Shown: one piece after another, positions 45,201 through 53,782 of the stretch | Layout of the letters: every line of letters starts with the position of its first letter | How positions within the stretch are numbered: the first letter of the stretch is position 1 | NCBI GenBank assembly: GCA_028280485.1 | Contig: JANQLS010000049.1 | Location: 124,001 to 188,000 of the forward strand | Direction: 5' to 3' | Origin: Planctomycetota bacterium | GTDB lineage: Bacteria; Planctomycetota; UBA8108; JACQVS01 | Length of the DNA stretch: 64,000 nt | Made by a program: the position numbers and the translations under genes | Notes under the pieces: model-generated | The model's database searches: none | What the model was told of the DNA's origin: nothing | What the model saw: only the letters and a program-made list of their open reading frames with translations

Positions 45201-48200
45201 CCAAAGCGAGCTTACACTTTGTTCTTTCAGCGAGGTATTCAGCTTGAGATAGACCGATGCCTCCCAAGCCTCCGGTGATTACATAGACACCACCGTCTTT
45301 CAATCGCTTCAATTCAGCTTCTTCAGCCGGAGCCGCGAGGTTATTCGGCTCGAAGATACGAACGAGTCGCCCTTGTTGACGATACGCCGCAATTTCATCG
45401 GGGCGAACGGCTTCAACTTCTTGAACCCAACGATCGAGTCGTTGAGACCCTTCGTTTTGTTCCACCAAATAAGAAAGATCGACATCGACGACTTCGCAGG
45501 TCACTCCCGGGAATTCTCGTGGAATCACGGTAGCAGGCCCAAAGAGCGCCGCCTTTTCGGGATAAGCTAAAGGTTCATCGCTGACTCGCTGCATGCCATT
45601 AGCAACCACAGTGATGTGAATCGGGTTTTCTTTGTGTTCATCGCCAAAGACTTGAGCCATGAAGAGCAAGCTGTAAAAACCGCGCTCCATATTACGATGG
45701 AAGAAACTCGATCCGGGACGATACACTTCGCGATCCGTCACCAACCACATGTGGAGGATCCGTTGCGGCTGAACTTCTCGTTCGGCGAGTTCATTGAAGA
45801 GTGCTTCGTAGTCTTCCCGACGTTCCGGCGTGATCGAATAAGAATCGTCATCAAATCGATAGAAGGTGTCCCCTTCATGAACCGAGATCACACTGTGACC
45901 TCGTTCACGTAAACGAGAAACCGTTTCCGCTCCTAATGGAGTGCCATCGGCAAAGACCAGCCAAGTTTGTTTTTCTTCACTCGCTTCAGGGATTTCGTCA
46001 ACGAGTCGCCAAGAAGGCGTGTAGAACCATTTATTGAGATCTTCAACGCGAGCTAAGCTGACCTCTCCCCCAGCGCCAACCGCACGTACTTCACCGGGTT
46101 CGATGAAGTAACGATTACGCTCAAAAGGATAGGTGGGAACCGGAATTCGCTTACGCTGTTCTCTGGCGTAGTATTTTTTCCAATCGATCTTCGCTCCTGC
46201 CATCCAAAGACGACCGAAACTCGTGACAGTAAACTGCATGTCAGGAATTTCTTCTTTGGGATGACGTAGAGATGAGATCACGACTTGTTCGCGATCTTTA
46301 TCGGGATGCGCGCGAGCGAGTGAACTGAGTGTGGATCCAGGACCGACTTCTAAAAGGACGTTCGAAGAATCCCGTAAGAGTTCACTCAAGCCATCGGAGA
46401 ACCGCACGGTTTGGCGAAGATGCTTCACCCAATAGTCTTGCTCAGGAGTGTCTCCAGGCTGAACCCAAGTTCCAGTGAGATTCGAAATGTAAGCCATTTT
46501 CGCAGGCTTCAATTCGATCGATTTAGCCACCGCCCCAAACTCTTCCAAGAATGGATCGAGCATCGGAGAGTGAGCCGCCACTGAAATGCGAATACGTTTG
46601 TAGTCGACTTCTTTTTCAGAGAGTTGGGCTTCTAATTTTTCTAAGGCCTCAACCGTTCCCGACACCGCGCAGATTTCAGGGTTGTTGATCGCTGCGATGG
46701 AGAGCCCTTCACCTAAGAGAGGCTGTACTTCCTCTTCTGACATAGGAACGCTGACCATGCCGCCTTCGGGCATGCGTTCAAAAACTTTTCCACGGGAAAC
46801 AACTAAGGCGAGTGAGTCTTCTAAAGACATCACTTCTGCCAAACAAGCCGCCGTGTACTCTCCGAGGCTGTGACCCGTCATGCCGACAGGTTCGATGCCC
46901 CATGTTTGCCAGAGTCTTGCAAGGGCGTATTCGGTAATAAAGATTGAGAGAATCGAATTCAGAGGGCGTTGCAATTCTTGAGCTGCTTTTTCGATGTCTT
47001 CATCTTTGGGGAACATCAAGTCGCTGAGGTCGTAATCGAGATGACCTTTAAGAATTTCAAAACAACGATCGACGATCTCTTTGTAGACACTTTCCGTTCG
47101 GTAGAGCTCGCGTCCCATATTGGGATATTGCGCTCCACCACCCGGGAAGAGGAAAACGATTCCGGCGTCTTTATCAGCTCGTTTTTGCGAGACTAAGCGT
47201 TGACTATCACGCTCTTCGAGAGCTTTCAGTAATTCATCCCGATCCGTAAAGGCTAAAACTCTACGATGCTCAAACATTTCACGACCGACTTGATAGGTAT
47301 AGATCACGTCGTCGAGTGAGACATCAGGATTTTCTTGAATAAAGGCCTGGAAGTTATCCGTCGCAAGATCGAGAGCGTTGGGAGTTTTCGCCGAAAGGGT
47401 TAACAAGCGCCAATCACGCTCTGAATTTTTTGAAGGCGCATGAAGTAATGCTTCTTCCAAAACGATGTGGGCGTTCGTTCCTCCCACACCGAGAGAGCTC
47501 ACTCCAGCTAAGCGAGTTTTATCTTCTTCAACTTCCCAGTCGTTCAACTTGTTGTTGACGTAGAAGGGAGTTTGATCGATCTCCAAAATCGGATTGGGAC
47601 GTTCGAAGTTTAAACTGGCGAAGCGTTGTTTATTTTTGAGTGAAAGAACAACTTTGATGAAGCTCGCCACTCCTGCAGCCGTATCGAGGTGACCGATATT
47701 CGACTTAACCGAACCGATGCCACAGTATCCTGTTTCTTCGGTGTGTTGACGATAAGCTTCAGTGAAGGCTTTGATTTCGATGGGATCACCAACGGGAGTT
47801 CCCGTTCCGTGACATTCAACGTAACCTACGTCACCCGCATCCACATCCGCAACGGATAGGGCTTCGGAGATCGCAGCGGCGTGACCTTCAACACTCGGTG
47901 CGAGGTAACCGACCTTCCCTGCTCCATCGTTATTAATGGCCGAACCGCGAATAACGGCGTGTACAGTGTCTCCGTCCTCTAAGGCATCGCGAAGACGTCT
48001 GAGAATAACGACTCCAGCACCACTCCCGAAGATCGTTCCCTTACTTTTGGCATCGAAGGCTCGGCAGTGACCGTCGGGAGAGAGGATCTCACCATCTTGA
48101 TAGAGGTAACCTCGTCCGTGAGGCGTTTCGATCGTAACTCCACCCGCGATTGCCATATCACATTCCCCGAGGAGCAAACTTTGAGCCCCTTGATGGATCG

Positions 48201-48771
48201 CGACTAAAGAGGTGGAACAGGCCGTTTGAACATTAACGCTCGGGCCTTTGAGATCGAATTGGTAGGAAACTCGTGTCGTTAAGAAATCTTTATCATTCCC
48301 GGTGTGACGCAAGAGGAAGAACCCTACGCTTTTAACCAGCTGAGGGTTTGTCATGACGTTGTACATCATGTAGGTGTTCATACCCGAGCCCGCGAAGACT
48401 CCGATTGCACCGGGAAAACGAGATGGAGGATGCCCAGCGTGCTCCATGGCTTCCCAAGAGCACTCTAAGAACACTCGATGCTGGGGATCCATGATGGCCG
48501 CATCTTTAGGACTGAAATTGAAGAACCCTGCATCCCATTCATCAAAACCATCCAAAACCATTCCGGCTTTGACGTAGTTTGGATCTTGAAGTAAGGATGG
48601 ATCCTCGCCCGAGGCTAGCAGATCTTCATCTGAGAGTGGGCGTAAGGCTTCTTCACCATCTCGGAGGAGTTGGTAGTATTTATCGACATTCGGAGCAGCT
48701 GGAAAACGTACTGACATTCCAACTACTGCGATATCTGCATCAGATACTTGGCTTAGATCAAGCTCACTCAT
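42286..48771 (-). CDS. Type I polyketide synthase, KS-AT-KR-DH-ACP-TE
   Basis: This 2161-residue single-module PKS has these domains in order. KS: Cys185 in TACSTS, His321, His361. AT: GHSLG with Ser635; specificity region VAAHSP near 731-736, neither the HAFH nor YASH type. KR: TGGLGGIG near 1166, catalytic Tyr1326 and Asn1330. DH: His1417 in a HxxxxGxxxxP motif, one residue longer than usual, and Asp1589, with Gly1593 in place of the usual Gln/His. ACP: Ser1800 in LGGYSL. TE: Ser1947 in GFSGG, His2108 in GDHDS. There is no ER or methyltransferase. The TE suggests release of a free or transferred acyl chain. No PPTase or partner PKS is in the window. Confidence 0.95.
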   Translation of the reverse strand: MSELDLSQVSDADIAVVGMSVRFPAAPNVDKYYQLLRDGEEALRPLSDEDLLASGEDPSLLQDPNYVKAGMVLDGFDEWDAGFFNFSPKDAAIMDPQHRVFLECSWEAMEHAGHPPSRFPGAIGVFAGSGMNTYMMYNVMTNPQLVKSVGFFLLRHTGNDKDFLTTRVSYQFDLKGPSVNVQTACSTSLVAIHQGAQSLLLGECDMAIAGGVTIETPHGRGYLYQDGEILSPDGHCRAFDAKSKGTIFGSGAGVVILRRLRDALEDGDTVHAVIRGSAINNDGAGKVGYLAPSVEGHAAAISEALSVADVDAGDVGYVECHGTGTPVGDPIEIKAFTEAYRQHTEETGYCGIGSVKSNIGHLDTAAGVASFIKVVLSLKNKQRFASLNFERPNPILEIDQTPFYVNNKLNDWEVEEDKTRLAGVSSLGVGGTNAHIVLEEALLHAPSKNSERDWRLLTLSAKTPNALDLATDNFQAFIQENPDVSLDDVIYTYQVGREMFEHRRVLAFTDRDELLKALEERDSQRLVSQKRADKDAGIVFLFPGGGAQYPNMGRELYRTESVYKEIVDRCFEILKGHLDYDLSDLMFPKDEDIEKAAQELQRPLNSILSIFITEYALARLWQTWGIEPVGMTGHSLGEYTAACLAEVMSLEDSLALVVSRGKVFERMPEGGMVSVPMSEEEVQPLLGEGLSIAAINNPEICAVSGTVEALEKLEAQLSEKEVDYKRIRISVAAHSPMLDPFLEEFGAVAKSIELKPAKMAYISNLTGTWVQPGDTPEQDYWVKHLRQTVRFSDGLSELLRDSSNVLLEVGPGSTLSSLARAHPDKDREQVVISSLRHPKEEIPDMQFTVTSFGRLWMAGAKIDWKKYYAREQRKRIPVPTYPFERNRYFIEPGEVRAVGAGGEVSLARVEDLNKWFYTPSWRLVDEIPEASEEKQTWLVFADGTPLGAETVSRLRERGHSVISVHEGDTFYRFDDDSYSITPERREDYEALFNELAEREVQPQRILHMWLVTDREVYRPGSSFFHRNMERGFYSLLFMAQVFGDEHKENPIHITVVANGMQRVSDEPLAYPEKAALFGPATVIPREFPGVTCEVVDVDLSYLVEQNEGSQRLDRWVQEVEAVRPDEIAAYRQQGRLVRIFEPNNLAAPAEEAELKRLKDGGVYVITGGLGGIGLSQAEYLAERTKCKLALVGRSGLPPRKSWDSWLKTHGNRDAVSTRILKVRELEERGAEVLTFKADVANIEEMRQAIDRTREHFGAINGVIHAAGILDDGLIQVKTHAEVENVFASKIHGTRILDELLENDKLDFMVVFSSTSSFLGSAGQVDYAAANAFLNAFAAQRSARNPDCYTTAVCWGIWQDVGMAARLAQGDEKRLTPGNVDFERAEHPLLLQRIVDTKEEVVFATELSCEDHWVLDQHRTKEGHAVIPGTAYLEMARAALAGKSGKAVEIRDLFFTSPLQVPDDQVKEVRVTLRKEDDSYRFEVASKAEATASGSETWLPHVEGDVLFIDNPEETFVSKAEISSRLDPNKSNEDADGIKTGQEEHLQFGGRWRNLIREEFGEKEALGHLELPDKFTEDLESYVLHPAVLDLATGFAMPLIDGYENCDDLYVPIQYHRVKVYAPMARKVWSHVRGAEDNHIDKELARFDVTIFDHEGRVLVEVEDFEIKRIGPSSAFGAGGPQDADQANRSNLSEQERQFQFLLSQGIRPEDGTEALFRVIEKGRAQQIVVSSVPLDALIEQARTLQEAEGSGEKFTRPSLASEYVEPRDDVETAFVEIWEELLGVDQIGVQDDFFELGGYSLIAVRLFNKVKKKFGIEFPLSVLFEAPTIEKCANLVKAEIGDTQSDDSGDGEAQPKGMKHSLLVPLQAVDDTQKPPLFMVAGMFGNIMNLRHIASHLEDDQPFYGIQARGLLGNETPHNSFEAMAKDYIDEIQKVQPEGPYFLSGFSGGGVTAYEMAQQLKAQGHEVAVVIMLDTPATTAPKINFKDKLKLHWIKIKEHGLGYYKQWKLEREKWQKILEERENARQDTGQAAQYRSQAIGDAFLEAVHSYQPKTYEGNIVLIRPPLAERYVLGPGRVLNEDRDLITLDNHWGPYLPNGLEIEMVSGDHDSMVLEPNVRVLVSKLNKHLKKTQKQLGLIPDLDDDEESWKGANSEGALTHSQ

Positions 48772-49862
48772 AAGAGCGATCCCATTATTTTCTCATCGTT
48801 AGAACCAACCGATGGATTTCCATCTCAAATAGAGATAGAACGACCGGTAAAGTTGCGTGTGCGTGCTCAGACCGCGATCGTTGGACCATTGACAGAGCTG
48901 CCAAAACTTCAAAGATCAACCCAAAACGCTTTACACATTCCAGGCCCAGGAAACCGTTTCACCTTTAATACTCTCAACGAAACGAGTTACCCGAAATCTG
49001 TTCCACTCCCTCCCGAACCCACTAAATAGCCGGCCCCAAAGATAAAAGGGAACAGATTAGGATAGCCTTGCACTACGATTCCGACAACTGCACCAACTTC
49101 GTTCTCGATGCGAACCCGACAATTTAAAGTTCGAGCATCGATTCTGTAACAACTTGGTTTACTCCCTCATTAGCTGACTGTTTAAACCAAATTTATACAG
49201 TGAAGAATGAGATTGAATAACCGAAGGTTATCGGACTTGCTTTGCTCTTAGCGACAAGATGAATTTGGGAATTAGAATTCCGCAAACGGTCTACTTTCCT
49301 AACCTTTTGGCTGCCTCTTTAGCCTTCAAGGCGAGGATTAAAAGACGACAACTCACGATAACTATCGTTGGCTATCGTTGACTTTCGTTTCTACTCGTTT
49401 GCTTTTAGACCCTTAGTTTTTAAAGAGCTTAGAGATAGCTAAAGATTCAAAACGGGCGACAAAAGGATTTGTGAATGTTTCCTACGCTCTCACCAGGATG
49501 AGAGATCGAAGGAAGCCAACCCATTCAGAAATCCTTTGGTTGCTCCTCATGATTCATTATCGGATGGAGAACCATTGGTTTAATACTCACAACCAATTAG
49601 CGGAACAATGTCGAGACAAATCATTCCTTAACCCATCTTTTTAAATCAGTTCAAATCATTAAAATACGTAAGTATCAGAATTGAACATCACCGAAGAGGG
49701 TTAGACCCAAGTTGCCCGCCTTTAGCTAATCAAGTATTCTTTCCCAGACAGCCTCAAAAATCTATGAGAAATACGGGAAACGAAATTATTTTCGCTCCGC
49801 TTTGAAGCAGTTTCACGTTAATTTGCATTATAGATACTAAATTTAGTTCTCTTACAAAGCTG
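48772..49862. other. Divergent intergenic region between PKS and exosortase, about 1.1 kb
   Basis: No gene or known repeat is supported. Short tandem words (CTATCGTTG) occur near 49369-49395. Both the PKS and the exosortase are read outward from here, so this region should hold their promoters and could carry regulatory elements. Confidence 0.45.
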
Positions 49863-50771
49863 TTGAGAATTCCTCACAGTATTATCGGTGAAAACTTGAA
49901 CTCTGTATCCAACTCGGTATCTCACACCCTTCGAAAAGAAGCCATCTTTTTGGCTCTTTGTTGCGTTGCGTTTCTCGCTATGTTTTGGGCTGAGATTCGT
50001 GACCTCGTGATCTACTGGGAAAAGGAACCTGACTTTTCCCATGGGTTTGCGATCCCTTTCATCAGCGGCATTATTCTATGGGCGAATCGAGAACGTCTCG
50101 CTAAAGTTCCCAACGTAGGTTATCGCTTCGGCTTAGTTCTCTTAATCGTATCGATTCTCCTCGTGTTTCTCGGACACTTTAGTGGAACAAACTCCTTTAA
50201 GCGTTTAGGTCTCATCGGAGGTTTAGTAGGTGGAGTCGGCTTTGTTTTAGGAACTCAGTTCTTGAAAGCAGCCCCTTTCCCCTTCGTCTTTCTTCTCTTT
50301 TCGATTCCCCCACCGCTTTGGCATTTGGCGAAGTTTCGATTGAAACTTCAACAGCTCGTTACGGATCTTACCGCTCGAGTTCTCTACAATTTCGGAGATA
50401 ACGCCTTAGCCCAGGGAAATGTGCTGATCGTTGGCGATGCAACGTTTGGAGTGACTGAAGCTTGCAGTGGAATTCGCTCCTTGATGGCGATCGTCACAAC
50501 TGCAGCACTACTCGCTTATTTGTTGCGAGCTGGTATGGTCAAGGGAGTGCTTTTGGTCGCTCTCGCCATCCCGATAACGATCGCCGTTAACGTTTTGAGA
50601 TTGCTCATTATCGCTTGGGCTTGGGTCCATTGGGACATTGAAGCCTTAGCGAGTGGTTGGCCCCATGAGGTATTAGGATTGGTTTGCTTCGTTCTAAGTT
50701 TAGGACTTCTATTTGGCTGTTATCGAGTGATCGATTGGGTCGCTCCCAACAAACAAGAGCAAGGAGCCTAG
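49863..50771 (+). CDS. Exosortase
   Basis: This is an eight-helix transpeptidase-like membrane protein of 302 residues. The catalytic triad of the family is intact: Cys201 in TEACSGIRSL, Arg246 in NVLRLLII and His268 in GWPHEVLG. It should cut PEP-CTERM tails and transfer the protein to a surface acceptor. The candidate substrate is the PEP-CTERM protein at 56090-56749. The start is a TTG with no strong ribosome-binding site; another TTG is at 49896. EpsI follows one base after the stop. The subtype cannot be assigned safely. Confidence 0.95.
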   Translation: MRIPHSIIGENLNSVSNSVSHTLRKEAIFLALCCVAFLAMFWAEIRDLVIYWEKEPDFSHGFAIPFISGIILWANRERLAKVPNVGYRFGLVLLIVSILLVFLGHFSGTNSFKRLGLIGGLVGGVGFVLGTQFLKAAPFPFVFLLFSIPPPLWHLAKFRLKLQQLVTDLTARVLYNFGDNALAQGNVLIVGDATFGVTEACSGIRSLMAIVTTAALLAYLLRAGMVKGVLLVALAIPITIAVNVLRLLIIAWAWVHWDIEALASGWPHEVLGLVCFVLSLGLLFGCYRVIDWVAPNKQEQGA

Positions 50772-50772
50772 C

Positions 50773-51471
50773 ATGAAACTGTCACGAGCAAAGATCCTTG
50801 TCGCGATTTTCGGAGTGGGAGCCGTGCTGAAGCTCTTTACCGGAGCCGAAGCCCCGAAACTGCCTCCGGTTCCAATTGCCAAGGCTTTGGCAAAATTTCC
50901 TTCGGGACTCGCCGGAGAGCAGTGGAAGGAAACTCGCTCCGCTTTAGACGAGCACACCCTGGAAATTGCCGGAGTAAGCGACTACCTACAAAGATTTTAC
51001 GACAATGGCCGCCAGTCTTTCTGGTTTTACGTCGGCTACGTTTCTCAGTGGAACACGAGCGCTATCCACCATCCCGAGGTATGCTTCCCCGGGCAAGGGC
51101 TCGATTTAGAAAACACTTCGAAGATAGCGATCAACGTTCCGGAGCTAGCGGAAAAACACCCCAAAGGCTCGATTCGCTTCAACGAATTACTTTGGAAAGA
51201 TCAACTCGGGAACCCGATTTACACACTCTACACCTTCTACTTCGATGGGAACTTCGAACCCAGCGAGTCTAAGATGAGAGCTAAGAACACGATAGGGATT
51301 CACTACTTCTCTATCATCACGATTTCGGGACCGGTGAATAAGGATGCTATCGATGTGGGGAAGGAACGGCTACAAGGAGCATTAAAACGCTTCCTGCCAG
51401 AGCTGGTAACGCACTTCCCCGATTTGGAAAAGCTTAAGGCTGATAAAACAAAGGAAAATGCTGATCAGTAG
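50773..51471 (+). CDS. EpsI-type exosortase-associated protein
   Basis: This 232-residue protein has one N-terminal membrane segment (about 5-22) and an EpsI (DUF3485) domain: FWFYVGYVSQWNTSAIHHPE with HHPEVCFPGQG at 99-109, the conserved His/Pro/Cys motif. It is either separate from exosortase or fused to it in most XrtA-type loci and is needed for EPS or protein sorting in an unknown way. One base separates it from the exosortase gene, so they form one operon. Confidence 0.9.
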   Translation: MKLSRAKILVAIFGVGAVLKLFTGAEAPKLPPVPIAKALAKFPSGLAGEQWKETRSALDEHTLEIAGVSDYLQRFYDNGRQSFWFYVGYVSQWNTSAIHHPEVCFPGQGLDLENTSKIAINVPELAEKHPKGSIRFNELLWKDQLGNPIYTLYTFYFDGNFEPSESKMRAKNTIGIHYFSIITISGPVNKDAIDVGKERLQGALKRFLPELVTHFPDLEKLKADKTKENADQ

Positions 51472-51833
51472 GTGACAAACTGATATTTGAGACGATTTGC
51501 AAATATTGACAACTTACTCGTTAGCCTTCATCGAAAAAGCGTCTTAGAATTTAGGGATGGTCTTTTAAAGGGACGAGTCAGTCGAACTCGTTCGGATCAC
51601 CCCGCCAAAGACTTTTTATTACAAATCAGTTTGGATTAGAAAGTTAATTCTTTTCAATCACTGATTATCCGATAACATCTTAACTCTGTAGAGGTTGTTG
51701 ATTTCAGTGCTAGCGATGGCGTTTAGTACGCTGTATCCAGTGCGCGCAAAACAGCCCCAAGGGAATTAGATCTTAACTATCTGTCAACTCGGTTAACTCC
51801 GTCAGGTCGTGAATGGTGTCTTATTTAGTTTTA
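51472..51833. other. Gap before the shared hairpin leader
   Basis: No gene is supported. The region presumably includes the promoter of the Wzc-like gene. Confidence 0.4.
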
Positions 51834-51954
51834 GTTGAAACAAGCTCCTTCGGAGTGTGCTTCAACCGTTACAGCAAATCATAGATTTGCTTTCAATCCG
51901 CCAAACGCAGGCTCTGTCAGCCTACGTTTGCGGCCGAGTTGATTCCAACTCGGC
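51834..51954 (+). promoter_or_regulatory. Four-hairpin leader element, copy 1
   Basis: Four hairpins follow each other. Hairpin 1 is GTTGAA/TTCAAC with an inner CTCCTTCGGAG, which has a UUCG-type tetraloop. Hairpin 2 is GCAAATC/GATTTGC. Hairpin 3 is AAACGCAGGCT/AGCCTACGTTT. Hairpin 4 is GCCGAGTT/AACTCGGC. A fifth, looser hairpin (51955-51983) follows. The element ends about 80 bp before the Wzc-like ATG. A second copy lies upstream of the PEP-CTERM gene (55861-55982). Whether it is transcribed is unknown. Confidence 0.7.
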
Positions 51955-52034
51955 TTAGTTCCTATTGATTAAACAGGAACTAAATTAATGCATAAAACTA
52001 AATATTGTCACTTCATGAAAAACGGTACATACAT

Positions 52035-53771
52035 ATGCGCCACGATCCATTTTCAGATCCTATGTACGATGACTTTGGCTCTGCCCCTACAGCAGTAGCT
52101 CAACGTCCGCAAAAACAAAATCCCCTCATGAGAACTCGAGCTCGCGCGGTTAGAACCGTCACGCGAATTCCAGAGTTGCTCTACGCACTCACCCGTCAAT
52201 GGGGATGGATTGCGCTCTCTCTTTGTGTCGCAGCGGCATTCTCTTGGTACTCGATCAAGAAGATGGTTCCGATCTATGAGGGTAATGCGGTTTTGACGAT
52301 TAAAGATGGAAAGTTGTTCGATACCATCATCGATCCCCGACAACGCTCGGGTCGCCCAGTAAGTCGAATCCAAGTGCAACAACTTTTAGAAGAGCATGTG
52401 AATGAGCTATCCAGTAGTAAGGTGCTTCGAAAGATCATCATTAATACGGGTCAGGATCAAGCTCAAGAGAAGAAGAAAGAACGCAACTCGCTACCGGATC
52501 GAATCAAGCAAAAGATTGCTCAAGCAAAACAAAAGCTGTCCGATGAGTTAGGCTTTGATAGACCTATTTCGGATGAATTTGGTCGTGAAAAAGTAGTTCG
52601 AGAGGCGATGGAAAGCTTCCAAAGACGATCTATGGCCGCTTACGATATCCCCTCTCAATCTGTAGAACTCACGATTTTTGGCGCCGATAGAAAGCTCATC
52701 AAGAAGGAACTTGAAACTTGGATCGAAGCCTACAATCTTCAAGTCGATGAAGATAATCGAGCTAAATTCATCGCTTTCCAGCAATCTAGAATTGGAAGCT
52801 ACACCCAAAATTACGAAAACGCTCAAAAGGCACTCGAAGACTTTTTGAAGAAAAATCCCGATCAAGCTAAGTTCTCCCCTGAGTATTTTACTTTTCAGAT
52901 CGAATCCTTGAGCTCTGAAATTGATAGCCTTCAACAGCACCTCATTATTGTGACCCTAACTCCCATCAGTCAGCCGGTCGCTGAGCGATCCCCTCGAGTT
53001 GTCACTCACAATCGTAACGGAAATGTTGTCGTATCTACCGAGCCTACAGATAGTGCAGAAACAGCTGAATTAAGGCTTCAACTCAAAGGGTATAAAGATC
53101 AGCTCTTAAAACTCAAAGCCGATGGTTTCCAAGACACGAGTAATGCGGTCAAGACGGTTAATAAACAGATCGCCATTTACGAACAAAAATTAGAAGAGCA
53201 AATCAAAGCCGACACTCTCTTAGCAGAACAGAAACTCAAGGAAGATGAAGAAAGGCTCAAACAAGAAGCCGAGAATGCGGCAAAAAGAGAAGCTGGCGAA
53301 GAAAGTGAAGCTGAGGTCGTAACTCCATTAGGAAATACTCCCGAACAAAAACGTCAAACTCAAATCACCCAAATTACGCAACAGATTGCAGCTCTAAAGA
53401 GCGCGCGCAATCAATTGCTCCTTGAGAAATCAAAATTCCTAAATACTCACGGTGAAAAAGTTGTTTTGCTACAAAAGGTAAAACATACGCGTGAAGAATT
53501 AGAGAACATGCAGCGCGAAGATCAAAAGATCAGCGCTAACCTTGAGCAAGAGATGGCAGTAAAAGTAAACATCACCAATCCCCCATTGGTCGGCTTAGAC
53601 CCCATTGATTATCGCCCCCTGAGGAAACTCATGATCGGGTGTATCGCCGGAATCGGGATTGGACTTTTGTTGGCGATTATTTTCGAAGCTCTTCGAACAA
53701 CGATGAGATTTAAACACGACATTACTGAAGAGTTCGACATCCCCGTGGTGGGAGTGATTCCAAAGCGCTGA
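52035..53771 (+). CDS. Chain-length determinant protein (Wzc/GumC-like)
   Basis: This 578-residue protein starts at the ATG at 52035; the in-frame TTG at 52005 lacks support. A membrane helix lies at about 55-75 (QWGWIALSLCVAAAFSWYS). A Wzz domain follows (VPIYEGNAVLTIKDGK). A long periplasmic coiled-coil region runs from about 230 to 515 and is rich in K, E and Q. A second helix (about 535-555, MIGCIAGIGIGLLLAIIFEA) closes the polysaccharide-copolymerase fold. It sets polymer length and links the inner and outer membrane export parts. The kinase-like partner is the separate next gene, 11 bp on. Confidence 0.88.
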   Translation: MRHDPFSDPMYDDFGSAPTAVAQRPQKQNPLMRTRARAVRTVTRIPELLYALTRQWGWIALSLCVAAAFSWYSIKKMVPIYEGNAVLTIKDGKLFDTIIDPRQRSGRPVSRIQVQQLLEEHVNELSSSKVLRKIIINTGQDQAQEKKKERNSLPDRIKQKIAQAKQKLSDELGFDRPISDEFGREKVVREAMESFQRRSMAAYDIPSQSVELTIFGADRKLIKKELETWIEAYNLQVDEDNRAKFIAFQQSRIGSYTQNYENAQKALEDFLKKNPDQAKFSPEYFTFQIESLSSEIDSLQQHLIIVTLTPISQPVAERSPRVVTHNRNGNVVVSTEPTDSAETAELRLQLKGYKDQLLKLKADGFQDTSNAVKTVNKQIAIYEQKLEEQIKADTLLAEQKLKEDEERLKQEAENAAKREAGEESEAEVVTPLGNTPEQKRQTQITQITQQIAALKSARNQLLLEKSKFLNTHGEKVVLLQKVKHTREELENMQREDQKISANLEQEMAVKVNITNPPLVGLDPIDYRPLRKLMIGCIAGIGIGLLLAIIFEALRTTMRFKHDITEEFDIPVVGVIPKR

Positions 53772-53782
53772 GGAGCCTGGCT

